From positions 62,001 through 126,000 of the forward strand of contig DATKML010000023.1 in the NCBI GenBank assembly GCA_035541875.1: 64,000 nt of DNA, in the 5' to 3' direction. Below the pieces are notes generated by a model. It was not told the DNA's origin. It saw nothing but the letters and a program-made list of their open reading frames with translations, and searched no databases. How positions within the stretch are numbered: position 1 is the stretch's first letter; each line of letters starts with the position of its first letter. Both the position numbers and the translations under genes were made by a program. This document shows positions 35,056 through 45,800 of the stretch, one piece after another. The stretch is from JAJPHI01 sp035541875. Its GTDB lineage: Bacteria > Desulfobacterota > Binatia > Binatales > Binataceae.

Positions 35056-36159
35056 TCAGAGCAAGCTGCCGCGGCGGGTGCGGCCAAGATGCGTATAGGC
35101 GCGCTGCGTGGCGACGCGGCCGCGACTGGTGCGCGCGATGAAGCCCTCCTGTAACAGATAGGGTTCGTAGACCTCGCCGATTGTATCGGTCTCTTCGCCA
35201 ACCGCCGCTGCCAAGCTTTCGACTCCGACCGGGCCGCCATCGAACTTGTCGATAATCGCGGCGAGGATGGCACGATCCATCCGATCGAAGCCGCAGGCAT
35301 CAATCTCGAGGAGTTCGAGCGCGCCAAGAGCGATCTCGCGCGTAACGGTTGCGGCGTCATGAACCTGGGCAAAATCGCGCACGCGGCGCAGTAGTCGATT
35401 CGCGATTCGGGGGGTGCCACGGGATCGCGCAGCCAACTCAGTTGCGCCGTCGTCGCTCATCTTGATGCCGAGCAATCGAGCGGATCGTCGGACGATCTCG
35501 GCCAAGTCGTCGCGGGTATAAAAATCCAGATGGTAATGCTGGCCAAAGCGATCACGCAGCGGTGAGCTCAGCAATCCTGATCGGGTGGTAGCTCCAACCA
35601 TCGTAAAGGGCTTGATCGCAAGGCGCATCGTGCGGGCACCCGGCCCTTTTCCAACTACGATATTGAGTTCGAAATCCTCCATCGCCGGATAGAGAATCTC
35701 TTCGACCACGCGCGCGAGGCGATGGATCTCATCGATAAAGAGGACATCGCCCTCTTCCAGGTCATTCACGATCGCAGCGAGATCCCCGGCACGTTCGATT
35801 GCGGGTCCGGAAGTCGAGCGGACATTCACGCCCATCTCGCGCGCGATAATGTGCGCAAGCGAGGTCTTGCCGAGACCGGGCGGCCCGGAGAAGAGTACGT
35901 GATCGAGCACCTCGTCACGCTGGCGCGCGGCCTCGATCGACATCCCAAGGACCTTCTTGAGCCGTTCCTGGCCGATAAATTCGCCGAGCGATCGGGGACG
36001 CAGCGAGAGGTCGAGCGTGTGATCCTCCTCGCTCGCGGCGGGCGCTACACTGCGCGTGCGCTTGCGTCCTCCCGAAGCTTCTTCGGTTTCTTCCAGTGAG
36101 TCTGCAGGCTCCTCGATCACCGGAGGCAAGGCGTCGTCCAGATCGCGATTACTTTTCAC
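35056..36159 (-). CDS. ruvB: Holliday junction branch migration ATPase RuvB
   Basis: 367-residue AAA+ motor that drives branch migration with RuvA. After an acidic, poorly conserved 45-residue N-terminal arm the core starts LRPRSLGEFIGQERLK. Walker A GPPGLGKT, Walker B FIDEIHRL, sensor GATTRSGLLSSPLRDRFG and the C-terminal winged helix (EPYLLQEGFIARTSRGRVAT) are intact. Start is GTG 36157-36159, overlapping the ruvA stop by 11 bases. Last gene of yebC-ruvC-ruvA-ruvB. Confidence 0.98.
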   Translation of the reverse strand: MKSNRDLDDALPPVIEEPADSLEETEEASGGRKRTRSVAPAASEEDHTLDLSLRPRSLGEFIGQERLKKVLGMSIEAARQRDEVLDHVLFSGPPGLGKTSLAHIIAREMGVNVRSTSGPAIERAGDLAAIVNDLEEGDVLFIDEIHRLARVVEEILYPAMEDFELNIVVGKGPGARTMRLAIKPFTMVGATTRSGLLSSPLRDRFGQHYHLDFYTRDDLAEIVRRSARLLGIKMSDDGATELAARSRGTPRIANRLLRRVRDFAQVHDAATVTREIALGALELLEIDACGFDRMDRAILAAIIDKFDGGPVGVESLAAAVGEETDTIGEVYEPYLLQEGFIARTSRGRVATQRAYTHLGRTRRGSLL

Positions 36160-36766
36160 CCAGGATCACCGCCAGCGATTTGCGAATCACCACTTCCAAG
36201 TCTTCATCATCGCCGACCGCACCGAGCGCGTCGATAGCACGCTTCGCCTCGGCGGGCTTGTAGCCTAGATTAACCAGCGCCGAGAGTGCGTCGTCCATGA
36301 TGGGATGACCGGTCCCGCGACCATTGGGAATCGCAGCGGCCGGCACCGCACTCGCCAAGCTCAACTCGCCAGTCTTGTCGCGGAGCTCACGCACGATGCG
36401 CTCGGCAACCTTGGGACCTACGCCCGGAACGGCGTCGATTTTGTCGACGTCGCCCTGCACGATCGCCGTGCCGAGATCCGCGGGAGCCAGAACCGATAGC
36501 ACCGCCATCGCGAGTTTGGGACCAACGTGCTGCACGCCCATCAGGAGGTCGAACGCGCGCTTCTCGCCCAGCGTCGCGAAACCATAGAGCGTATTCGAAT
36601 CCTCGCGGACGACCTGGCGGATTTCGAGTTCGACGGGCGAGCCTGCAGACGGCAGACGATAGTAGGTACTCAGCGGGATAAGGACTTCGTAGCCGACGCC
36701 GCCGGTCTCCACGATCAGACGATCGGATTCGCGCAGTTTGATTTTGCCGCTAAGGGTGGCGATCAC
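36149..36766 (-). CDS. ruvA: Holliday junction DNA-binding protein RuvA
   Basis: 205 residues: N-terminal OB-fold (MIATLSGKIKLRESDRLIVE), tandem helix-hairpin-helix motifs (LLMGVQHVGPKLAMAVLS and DAVPGVGPKVAERIVREL), flexible linker and C-terminal domain III (DDALSALVNLGYKPAEAKRA) that contacts RuvB. GTG start at 36764-36766 overlaps the ruvC TGA by 4 bases, so translation is coupled. Confidence 0.98.
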   Translation of the reverse strand: MIATLSGKIKLRESDRLIVETGGVGYEVLIPLSTYYRLPSAGSPVELEIRQVVREDSNTLYGFATLGEKRAFDLLMGVQHVGPKLAMAVLSVLAPADLGTAIVQGDVDKIDAVPGVGPKVAERIVRELRDKTGELSLASAVPAAAIPNGRGTGHPIMDDALSALVNLGYKPAEAKRAIDALGAVGDDEDLEVVIRKSLAVILGEK

Positions 36767-37305
36767 GAGCGCACCGCACGGAGAGGTTTCCGCCGCAACT
36801 CAGCTTCCCGCGTCTCAGCGGCGCGGACCGCATTACCGAGGCCCTCGCGAAAGGCGTGGCAAAGCGCTATGGCCAGTGCATCAGTAGCGTCGTGGATCAA
36901 AGGAGCGTCGTCGAGCGTCAGGGTCCGACGCACCATCTGTTCGACCTGTCTCTTGTCGGCGCGGCCGTAGCCCGCGATCGTGAGTTTAACGTCGGTCGGG
37001 GTGTATTCGAAAACGTTGAGATTGCGATGAGCCGCGGCGAGCATCGCGATGGCTCGCGCCTCGCCGAGAGTGAAGGCGCTCTGCACGTTGGTGGCGACGA
37101 AGTTGCGCTCGAGACTCATCACGTCGGGAGTGTACTTATCGATAACCTCGATCAGGCCATCATAAAGAGCAGCCAGACGACGCGGGCCGCGCCCTATCTT
37201 TTGATTGCGAATAGCGCCGGCGGCGATGTACAACGGCGCAGAGGTGCGCTCAACGACACCGTAGCCCGTCACCGCATTGCCGGGGTCCACCCCGATTATC
37301 CTCAT
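36763..37305 (-). CDS. ruvC: Crossover junction endodeoxyribonuclease RuvC
   Basis: 180-residue Holliday junction resolvase of the RNase H fold. Acidic active-site residues are in GVDPG (Asp), SLERNF (Glu) and HDATDALAIAL (two Asp). ATG 37305 is chosen because the GGAGG ribosome site lies at the codons a longer frame would use. Typical length. About 155 bp separate it from yebC; no terminator was seen, so read-through from yebC is possible. Confidence 0.98.
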   Translation of the reverse strand: MRIIGVDPGNAVTGYGVVERTSAPLYIAAGAIRNQKIGRGPRRLAALYDGLIEVIDKYTPDVMSLERNFVATNVQSAFTLGEARAIAMLAAAHRNLNVFEYTPTDVKLTIAGYGRADKRQVEQMVRRTLTLDDAPLIHDATDALAIALCHAFREGLGNAVRAAETREAELRRKPLRAVRS

Positions 37306-37461
37306 CCCCTCCTCCGGCACACTTCGTCAGGAAATTAAGCCACCAAGTTCCTCACCAAGGCACTTCCAGCATCTCAGAACTGGTACCGGCTCAACGCGTA
37401 CTAACCGCTCGCTGAGCTGTACGTGATTCTTCGAGGTGGTGCCTCCATGCCAGCCCATTAG

Positions 37462-38214
37462 CTAGGCTGCGGAGAACTGCGCCATCTCCTCTTCGTCGAT
37501 ATCGAAGTTCGCAGCGACGGACTGGACGTCGTCATGGTCTTCGAGATCTTCCATCAGCTTGAGCACCTGCTCGGCCTGATGGCCCGTAACCTTGATCGTG
37601 TTATCGGGTTCGAGCGAGACTTCAGCATTCACCATCGGAATTTTGGCCGCTTCGATAGCGGCGCGGACCGCGCTGAAGGTATCCGGCGCAGTCAGCACCT
37701 GATAGGTCTCATCGTCCGAGACGACGTCCTCAGCGCCGGCATCGAGAGCCAATTCCATGAGTTTGTCTTCTTCGGCAGCACTCTTTTCGATCGTGATCAC
37801 GCCGCGCTTACGGAACATCCAGGCAACGCATCCCGATTCACCAAGGCTTCCGCCCGCCTTGGAGAGCATGAAACGAATTTCCGAGACCGTGCGATTCCGA
37901 TTATCGGTAAGGACATCCATCATCAGGGCAACGCCCCCGGGTCCATAGCCCTCGTAGGAGACCTGCTCGAGTTGGCCGCCGCCCAGTTCGCCGGTACCTT
38001 TTTTGATCGCGCGGTCGATATTGTCGTTGGGCATCGATTGGGCTTTGGCCGCAGCGACAGCCGTGCGCAGGCGGGGGTTGGCGTTCTGATCGCCACCACC
38101 GAGACGGGCCGCGATCGTGATTTCCTTGATCAGCTTGGTAAAGACTTTGCCGCGCTTGGCGTCGCGCGCCGCCTTTTTATGCTTAATCGAACTCCATTTG
38201 GAATGGCCGGACAT
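37462..38214 (-). CDS. yebC: YebC/PmpR family regulatory protein (TACO1-like)
   Basis: 250 residues. Invariant start SGHSKWSSIKHKKAARDAKRG, then NPRLRTAVAAAKAQSMPNDN and YEGYGPGGVALMMDVLTDN, with an acidic C-terminus. YebC-type proteins bind DNA as regulators and, in recent work, relieve ribosome stalling at proline stretches. Location upstream of ruvCAB is a widely conserved arrangement. CGGAGG lies upstream of ATG 38214. Confidence 0.97.
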   Translation of the reverse strand: MSGHSKWSSIKHKKAARDAKRGKVFTKLIKEITIAARLGGGDQNANPRLRTAVAAAKAQSMPNDNIDRAIKKGTGELGGGQLEQVSYEGYGPGGVALMMDVLTDNRNRTVSEIRFMLSKAGGSLGESGCVAWMFRKRGVITIEKSAAEEDKLMELALDAGAEDVVSDDETYQVLTAPDTFSAVRAAIEAAKIPMVNAEVSLEPDNTIKVTGHQAEQVLKLMEDLEDHDDVQSVAANFDIDEEEMAQFSAA

Positions 38215-38357
38215 GAAAGTTGCGCCTCCGAGGGAACAGTCGAATTCCGATTGGGCCGGAAGTTTAACATAAAGGTATCGCTCAGTGGGAGTTGAGCCCG
38301 AACCGAGGCAGACATGGGATGAATCCCCAACTCTGCTATCATGGCCCGCGATTTGCC

Positions 38358-38957
38358 ATGAAACTGCATTTTGAGAGCTTTCGGGCCGTCGAGGGAGACT
38401 ATTCCCGAGCGTCGGCCAACTATATCCCGCTTTTGCTCGCGCTCGCTGTGGTACTCGGAGGATGCTTCTATCCGCCGCAGGAGAAGCCGCAGCCGACTAC
38501 CCCCCGACTGACCTCCGTCACGCTGAAGTTACCGTATGATATGGCGTGGGATACGGTCAAAGCGGTGGTGGAAAACAACGGTTATCGCACGATCCGCGCC
38601 GATCCGAACGACGGAACCCTCGAGGCGGAGACCGTTGGAACGGGCTTTACTCTGGAAGATGCTGACTGCGGCAAGGTCAGGGGAATCGGGCGGACGATCG
38701 ACGCCGAACCGGATCTGAACTCATCGGCCGTCTACGATTTTCACGTCGCGACGGCAGGAACTGAATCGAGTATCGTCTCGGTCGAAGCGACTTTTACCGC
38801 CCCGCTCCATGTGCCGTTGCATCCGACGAAGGATGTCACCTGCACCTCACGTGGGCGGCAAGAAGCCCGCCTGATGGAAGAGGTTAAGGCAGAAGCGCTC
38901 AAACAGCGGCGACCGGTCGAACACGCCGTACCGGATATCCTGAAAAACCCGCAGTGA
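38358..38957 (+). CDS. Putative outer-membrane lipoprotein
   Basis: 199 residues with a lipoprotein signal: after about 22 polar residues, YIPLLLALAVVLGGC (lipobox L-G-G-C) is followed by a Pro-rich linker and a globular domain (LKLPYDMAWDTVKAVVENNG, then DGTLEAET) that looks like the helix-strand repeats of BamC/NlpB-like domains. That resemblance is only impressionistic. Start chosen at ATG 38358, although the n-region is long and a nearer start is possible. Divergent from yebC. Confidence 0.75.
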   Translation: MKLHFESFRAVEGDYSRASANYIPLLLALAVVLGGCFYPPQEKPQPTTPRLTSVTLKLPYDMAWDTVKAVVENNGYRTIRADPNDGTLEAETVGTGFTLEDADCGKVRGIGRTIDAEPDLNSSAVYDFHVATAGTESSIVSVEATFTAPLHVPLHPTKDVTCTSRGRQEARLMEEVKAEALKQRRPVEHAVPDILKNPQ

Positions 38958-39037
38958 GAATCGCGGCGCTTGTAGTTTGAGCCACGATTCGGCGAGATTA
39001 CGCACAATCAACTCAGCCAAAGCCAGAGGACCCCGCT

Positions 39038-40123
39038 ATGAAAGGCAAGATCGCTTTTATTCCATCAGCTCGCAAAATCGACTTCCACGAATACGATGTT
39101 CCGTCGCCACCTGCCGACGGCGCGATCGCTGAAATAACCCAGACCAACGTATGCGGCTCCGAGGTCCATATCTGGCGGGGCGAATTTGGCGGACGGCGCG
39201 GCACGATGCCGGGTCACGAGATGAGCGGACGTCTGCTTGAGCTTGGCTCAGGAGTCACGACTGACTGGGCAGGCGTGCCGGTAAAGGCCGGTGATCGTAT
39301 CGCCCCGGTTTACTATCTAGTCTGCAATCGTTGCGCGAATTGCGTACGCGGCAATCAGGCAGCATGCACCAACAAGGTGCTGGGCGGACGCCATCCGGAC
39401 GAACCGCCCCATTTCGTTTCCACCTTCGCAACGCACTATGTTATTCGGCCAGGCCAAGCCTTCTACCGCGTACCGGATAACGTGCCGGACATCATCGCGG
39501 CTTCAGCTAACTGCGCGATGTCCCAAGTGTACTGGGGTCTTGATCGCGGGCGCGTTGCTTACGGCGAAACGCTGGTCGTTCTGGGCGCGGGCGGATTGGG
39601 GTTACACGCGATGGCGATTGCAAAAGAGCGAGGCGCTCGCGTAATCGCGGTCGACGCGATTGATCAGCGACTCGCGGAAGCGCGGAAGTTCGGCGCAGCC
39701 GAGACGATCGATATCCGCGAGTTACCCGATCCGGAGGCTCGCTCCAAGCGGGTTCGCGAACTTTGCGGCGGCTTCCCCGATGTCGTGATGGAGGTGGCGG
39801 GTGTGCCTGAAGCATTCGCCGATGCGCTTCGGATGGTTGGAGCCGGCAGCCGGGTGATCGAGATGGGCAATATCTCTCCCGGGCAGACGGTACCGATTAC
39901 TCCTTCGATGATCACCTTCAAGGCGATCGAAATCATCGGCGCGGCCACGTATCCACCCCACTACTTGAAGAAATCGCTCGATTTCTTGGCGCTGCATATC
40001 GACCGTTATCCGTATCGCGAGATGTGCGACGCGACCTTCCCATTATCGAAGGCCGCGGAGGCGCTGGATAAGAGCGACCGACGTGAGGTAACCCGCGCGG
40101 CGCTTTTGCCACAAGCGGACTAA
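39038..40123 (+). CDS. Zinc-binding alcohol dehydrogenase (MDR superfamily)
   Basis: 361 residues. Catalytic zinc residues in VCGSEVHIWRG and MPGHEMSG; structural zinc Cys in CNRCANCVRGNQAAC; Rossmann motif VVLGAGGLGLHAMAIA. About the size of the enzyme at 4369 and similar in design but clearly different in sequence. Its stop overlaps, tail to tail, that of the convergent membrane protein gene (40120-40123). Substrate unknown. Confidence 0.94.
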   Translation: MKGKIAFIPSARKIDFHEYDVPSPPADGAIAEITQTNVCGSEVHIWRGEFGGRRGTMPGHEMSGRLLELGSGVTTDWAGVPVKAGDRIAPVYYLVCNRCANCVRGNQAACTNKVLGGRHPDEPPHFVSTFATHYVIRPGQAFYRVPDNVPDIIAASANCAMSQVYWGLDRGRVAYGETLVVLGAGGLGLHAMAIAKERGARVIAVDAIDQRLAEARKFGAAETIDIRELPDPEARSKRVRELCGGFPDVVMEVAGVPEAFADALRMVGAGSRVIEMGNISPGQTVPITPSMITFKAIEIIGAATYPPHYLKKSLDFLALHIDRYPYREMCDATFPLSKAAEALDKSDRREVTRAALLPQAD

Positions 40124-42099
40124 TCGGGCGTCAAAGCGTAGGACGGCACGATTTCGGGCTGGCCGCCGGGCAGCACCCACGAGAGATGTATCGAGGCATC
40201 GCCGAAGATGTTGTATTCGCCTACTTCGATATGATGCTTCCCGGCGCGCAGGGCGATGCTGCCGGTGGCGGTGTACTGAGCGGCATCGGGGTTCGCCGTG
40301 ATAACCGGCTTACCATCGATCGTAAGCCAACCAGAATCGTCTGACTGGAGTCCGAAGCGATAAACCCCATCGCGCGGAGCCGTCAGCGTACCGGTCCAGA
40401 TCACTCGCGAGGGCCCCGGCAACCCGCCGAGGCTGCCGACGTTCGGAAAATCAATTTGCGCATCGACACGCTCGAAGTGCGGGGGAAATCCGTTGGGTCT
40501 CAGCTCGCGGTAATAACGGCCGAACAACCCATTATGGGGAACGGCTTTCATCGCGGTCACCCGCGTATAGACCAGCGGCAGCGCGAAAAGCGTTAGGATC
40601 GCGCTGATCCCCAGGCTGCGCCACGCCCCCCAACGATGATCGCGTCCCCCCAATCGCCATAGGCCGAGGATCCAAAGGACGGCGAGCGGCCATAATTGAA
40701 GCGCCCCGGGAAGACCGACCAGCTTGCCCAAGTTGAACGCAGTGGATTCGCCGACGATGGGCGGACCGCCAAAGTATGCATCGCGATCGTAAGCAAAATC
40801 GCCGCGCAGATAACCCTGCAAGGCAAAATCGCGCAGCGGATTACCGTATTCGTAGGGGAAGTGCGGCTCGACCGACGTCGCCATCAGCATCGCCGTCGTC
40901 GAGAAAAGGCCCAGAACTGCCAACGGCCAGTTGAGCCACGAGGGAAGAAACGCCAGCGGAATCACCATGAAGGGCATCGCCGCGACGATCTGCCGCGGTC
41001 CGGTGGCCGTACCGCCGCCCCACGAAACGATCGATTCGCCGAAAGAGGCGTTGAAGAGAATCATCACGACAGCAGCGAATCCAACGACACACGCCTCGCC
41101 GCGAACGCCCTTGCGCATAAGCATGAAAACCAATCCGGGAACGGTAAGGAGCAAAGCCGGATTGCAGTAGAACAGCCCGCGCTGGGGATCGATCAGAATC
41201 TTGTTAAGAATATCCAAACGCGGATAGGTCAAACCGACAAAGCCCACCGACTGTTCCGGGAACTGGGTATTCTCGGCCATCTTGTAACCCTGATAGCTGA
41301 GAAAGAAAGGATTCCCGTAGGCACTTTTATTGTATGCGAGCAGAATAACTGCCGCGCCGATGGCACCGGCCGCGAACGCGATTAGATGACGGTTGATACC
41401 GAAGCGCAGCAACGCATAGAGCGCAAACGCCGACGCGATCAGCATCGTGGGAAAGTCGCATAGCACCGCCCATCCGGCGAGCGTCCCCGCCAGCAGCGGG
41501 CGCGATACCTCATGCTCTTCCTTCTGGCTCACCAGAATGTAGAACGCGATAAGCAGGCAGGCTCCGGCGAGCGGCTCGCCAGTCATCTCGGTCGCGTAAG
41601 GGAACATGATCGTCGCGAATGGCAGAAGCAGGGCACACACCACAGCGCGGCCCGGGGTTCCCCCGAGCAACAGGATCAGCCGGTACATCACGACGCAGGC
41701 GATCGCGACCAGCAGGCTCGTCGAGAAAACAATCGTCAGCCATGTCGTGAGCGCCCAGTACCAAGTCTCGTGATGCGCGGCTAGTGGGGATAAAAGCAGT
41801 GTGAAGATTAGCCATTGGACGATCCCGAATAATGAACCGCCCGGGGCCTTAACCGAGTAGTAGTGATTGGCGTAGGAGATAATGTCGGCGGTGTTATAAC
41901 CGCAGTAGCCGTCAATCCAGAGGGAGCGCCGCTCAATAATCGAGCGCATCAAATCAAAGCGGGCCGCCGTACTCTGATCGGCGCCCTGGTAGAAATAGAA
42001 AAAACTGAGAAAGGGGATCCAGAAGAGCAGCCGTTCGATACTCGGTTCGGCGGGACTCGACTGGATTTCGGGGACTACAATCTGCTCGTCAGCGGCCAC
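40120..42099 (-). CDS. Polytopic membrane protein with C-terminal PA14-like domain
   Basis: 659 residues. About ten or more membrane helices (LLFWIPFLSFFYFYQG onward to about residue 510) resemble GT-C glycosyltransferases or their relatives; an early loop has FDLMRSIIERRSLWIDGYC. The C-terminal 130 residues form a PA14-like sugar-binding beta domain (WTGTLTAPRDGVYRFGLQSD, SGWLTIDGKPVI, HHIEVGEYN). GTG 42099 is chosen, overlapping the upstream stop by 11 bases; the longer frame (to 42192) adds an Arg-rich stretch that is antisense-like. Third gene of a cell-surface glycosylation operon; exact reaction unknown. Confidence 0.85.
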   Translation of the reverse strand: MAADEQIVVPEIQSSPAEPSIERLLFWIPFLSFFYFYQGADQSTAARFDLMRSIIERRSLWIDGYCGYNTADIISYANHYYSVKAPGGSLFGIVQWLIFTLLLSPLAAHHETWYWALTTWLTIVFSTSLLVAIACVVMYRLILLLGGTPGRAVVCALLLPFATIMFPYATEMTGEPLAGACLLIAFYILVSQKEEHEVSRPLLAGTLAGWAVLCDFPTMLIASAFALYALLRFGINRHLIAFAAGAIGAAVILLAYNKSAYGNPFFLSYQGYKMAENTQFPEQSVGFVGLTYPRLDILNKILIDPQRGLFYCNPALLLTVPGLVFMLMRKGVRGEACVVGFAAVVMILFNASFGESIVSWGGGTATGPRQIVAAMPFMVIPLAFLPSWLNWPLAVLGLFSTTAMLMATSVEPHFPYEYGNPLRDFALQGYLRGDFAYDRDAYFGGPPIVGESTAFNLGKLVGLPGALQLWPLAVLWILGLWRLGGRDHRWGAWRSLGISAILTLFALPLVYTRVTAMKAVPHNGLFGRYYRELRPNGFPPHFERVDAQIDFPNVGSLGGLPGPSRVIWTGTLTAPRDGVYRFGLQSDDSGWLTIDGKPVITANPDAAQYTATGSIALRAGKHHIEVGEYNIFGDASIHLSWVLPGGQPEIVPSYALTPD

Positions 42100-42880
42100 G
42101 AGCTTTGACCTTTTTGCGAGTCTTCTCCGGAGGACGAGCCTCCTCCTTCGACGGGACTGCGACCTCGGGCTCAGCCAGCAGCCACCAACCAATGCCGCTC
42201 ATGCCAAGTAGCAACAGAAGAACACCGGCGAGGCTCCACGGGCTCCCGATCGGCCCGGAGAACTGGGCCTTACGAATCGCATCGAGATCGTAAACATGCT
42301 CGGCGCCGGCTGGTGGCCCATCGATCTTTACCAGCCTCGCGTTACGGAAATAGGCGTGTCCGCGCGTCAGATTCATGTAGCCGCCGAGCCGCAGACAATA
42401 GTCGACATCGGCGCCACGAGGCCCAACCTTGAGATAGAAGCTCAGCTCGGTCCAATCGTTGTCGCCCTTGAGATCGGAGGACACGACGCCATTATCGAGC
42501 GTACTGAGATTTACTCCGGTGAAAAACGGTAGCACTTTTTCGGTCTTGGCTTCGACGCTCGCCTCGTACCATCCGGGAGCCAGCTGGATAGGCTGCTTCC
42601 AGCGGGCATCGTTATCTTTATGCGTGAAAAGTTCGAGTTCGCCGGGCTGACCGTTTTCCGGTCTGATCCAATGATAATCGGTTGTGCCCTGACTCTGGAT
42701 CCATCCGTCCGTCTCCCACCCATCGACCGAGGCATCGCCGGAGCCCTGGTGGAAGTCGCCGTTGTGGAGCAGGTTTTCCTCAGCACCGGCTCGCAAGGAA
42801 AACCCGGCGACGCCGATGAATAGAGCAATCACCAAACAAAATCCCGCAAGCCGGAGGAAGTGGCTAATCGACCGGTTCAT
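42089..42880 (-). CDS. Secreted, membrane-anchored protein with carbohydrate-binding-like domain
   Basis: 263 residues: N-terminal signal/TM (FCLVIALFIGVAGFSLRAGA), a jelly-roll-like beta domain opening NLLHNGDFHQGSG (the CBM4/9-type start) with PIQLAPGWYEASVEAKT, then a second TM (SLAGVLLLLLGMSGIGWWLL) and a basic tail. The domain therefore sits outside the membrane between two anchors. ATG 42880 overlaps the glycosyltransferase stop (ATGA). It may present or recognise the glycan made by its neighbours. No exact family is claimed. Confidence 0.85.
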   Translation of the reverse strand: MNRSISHFLRLAGFCLVIALFIGVAGFSLRAGAEENLLHNGDFHQGSGDASVDGWETDGWIQSQGTTDYHWIRPENGQPGELELFTHKDNDARWKQPIQLAPGWYEASVEAKTEKVLPFFTGVNLSTLDNGVVSSDLKGDNDWTELSFYLKVGPRGADVDYCLRLGGYMNLTRGHAYFRNARLVKIDGPPAGAEHVYDLDAIRKAQFSGPIGSPWSLAGVLLLLLGMSGIGWWLLAEPEVAVPSKEEARPPEKTRKKVKARGR

Positions 42881-45800
42881 ATCCAGTTCTGCAACCCCGG
42901 ACCTTGCAGCCACATGCGGGCATAGTAACCCTCACGCGCAATCGGAGTTCCTAACCAAACCGGCAGGTAATAGAAGAACAGTGCCAGCGCGGTTGCCGTG
43001 AAGACGAAAAATACGAAGCGGGAACCATTGCGCGGACTACGCAACGCCACCACATACGCGGCGACGACGGCGATGATGATTGGTAATCCAGCTTTCGTCT
43101 GGAAGCTCTCGGGGACAAAGGTCGGTTTGTAAACTGCGACCATGTGCCCCACTCCAACGATCAGGACGGGAAACATCGTCAGCAGAAGCACGAGCCCTTC
43201 CCAAAACTCAGCTTCACCTGTCCAGAGATCGGCCAAGAGCGCGCCCAAAGCGAGATAGCCGATGTAGACCGATGGCATGTAGTGATAGAGGAAAAGGATA
43301 CGGCCGATCGGTATCCAGATCAGGAAGTAAGCCAGATACGAGACGACCATGAAAGTCCGTGTGATGCTAGGGCGTTCGACAGCGCGGACCGCCGTCACTG
43401 CCATCGCCGCGATAGCTCCCCACCAGGTCAGTGGATTGCCTGCGCCCCATATTGTCGAGACGTCGCCGGTCTGCGGAAAGTTCTGCCAGTAGGCCACCGG
43501 TCGCAGCATCAGCGGCCAACTCCACCAAGGCGAGGCGTAGGGATGCGTCGCGGTAGAGACACTATTCTCGTACCAGATTACATCTTTGTAGTAGTGGAAC
43601 AGGTCGGAGATTCCGCCCCACCATCCGAGGGTGTAGTGCGGGGTAAAGGACGCCAGGTAGAAAATCGCCGACAACGATCCGGTGAGCATCAGAGCGCCGA
43701 AAGTGCGGCGAAAGCGATCACGCTCCGGCGGAGGAACTGAACGAGCGTTTTGAATCGCCGGAATCTGCGGCCGCCACATCGTAAAGGCGATAAAGCCCAT
43801 CACCACCAGAAAAGTCAGCGCCGGGATATACAATTTTGCGCCGACACAGAGGCCAAGAATGATTCCCAGCGGTATGAGAATCAGGCGGCGACTCGATTGT
43901 TCCGGAGTCTGAATAAAGCGGAAGAGCAGCAGGTAACAGATCGACGCGAGCGTCAGATAAACGATATCGATACAGGCGATACGCGAATCGACAACAAAAT
44001 AGCCATCGAGTGCGATGAGCCCGGCGCCTAAAAAAGCTGCCAGCCGCGATTTGAACATCCGGCGCCCAAGCAGATAGGTAACCGCGATCATCAAGGTTCC
44101 GAGTATCGCATTGCCGTAGCGCCAACTCGCCGGATGGTCGCCAAACAAGGCGATACCAGCAGCGATCACCAGCTTGGCCACCGGCGGATGGGGATCGAGG
44201 AAGGTTTCGTTGTGCAGGTAATGACGCGCCTGCCCGACGAAGTGCACTTCATCAAAGACGATTTCCGGCGGATGGGAGATATGCCAGAAGCGCAGAAAGC
44301 CGGCGACGGCCGTTAGTAAGATGACCGAGATGGTATCGATCCGGATCCATGGGAAGCGCTCGTAGGTTTCAGCTGGCGGTGGCCCGATCACGATCCGCTT
44401 CGGCCATGAGACCAGCGACTCGATCGACCATTGCCCTTCGGGCGCTGGGACTGGCCTTTTGGCTGCCTGCTTACCTGCCGTGCCCGGGATCGATGGTACC
44501 GCGCCATCCGTAGCCTCGCGCGCTGAGCTGAATCCGAAGTACGCGGCAACCAGCAACGCACCGCAGTTCAATACCGCGGTGGTCATCGCGAGTCCATCGC
44601 GTCCGTCGAGGAATACAACCGTATTCAGCGTGTGAAGGATGTAAGCGAGATTGAACACGCCGGTCAGCGTCACCACGATGAAGACCCCGAGCATCGGCGG
44701 CTCTTCCAACGCCAACGGTATAGCGAACACGACCGCCGGATAGAGATACCGTTCATGCATCCGTGGTGCGAGGATGAAAAATCCGAAGAGCGCGATAAAG
44801 GCCATCATGAAAAGATTGCGGCGGGTCGGACTTTCAAAAATCACCCACGCGACGATCGCATAGAGCGGCACGAGCAGACTCATCCCGATAGTGAAATAGG
44901 AGAGGCTGAAGCTCATGTCGGACAGGTAACGCTGGGCCGCGAGGACCAGAATGACGAAAGCTGCCGAGGGGCCAAAGAGCACGAGTTGCGCATTGGCCCC
45001 CTCCCCGCCAGAGCTGGGCTTGCGCCACAGATAGCGCATCACCATCGCGTAAACGATCACCAACGCGACCAGTGCGACGGTGAAATACGACAACTCCATC
45101 GGGTCCGCATCGTTGCGACGGAGGCCACCCAGCAGCGCGATGAAGTTGAAGGCATTGACCGACGTCTCGTGGTAATAGGCTGCGGTCGAAATATAGAGGT
45201 CTGGCAGCCAGGTCCATGGATGGTTGACCTGAAACGGCGCTATCCCCACAACGAGGACCGCAATAAAAGCGAGCGCAGATCTGAACCATTGGCCGTAGGT
45301 CATCTTGCGCAAGGTCCAGAGGCCGAGGACCGGCAGGAGCATCATCGCTTGCGGCTTGATCAGAAAAGCCAGCGCAGCCAAGCCCCAACCGAGTTCGATT
45401 TCATCATCGAGGATACTGACGATCGCCAACATCAGCGTGAGGGCGAGGGTCGAGTCGCTCTGGCCCCAGATAACGGTGTCGAACAGCAGCGCCGGATTGA
45501 GCGCGAAGAAAAGCATCGCGATCCAGGCTGCATTCACCGAGGATCGCCGCCGCACGATGATGAACATCAGCGCGGCCAACAGAAAATCAGCAGCGAGCGC
45601 GGGGGTCTCGATAATGATTCGGAGCATCGCGTCGCTGGCGCCCGTCAGCCGCGCGAGCGATCCGGCTGCCCACAGGGCGTAGAGGTAGCCCGGCGGATAA
45701 TCGAGAAACGAACCCGCCCGGTACATCGAGGAAGGTCCGTTCTGCGAGATATCGAAACCCCACGCCTCGAACGTGCCTACATCGACCTTGAAACCGGGAA

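Noticed and set aside
40696..41385. 229-codon plus-strand frame inside the PA14-tailed membrane protein
   Set aside because: Arg/Glu-rich antisense of TM helices.
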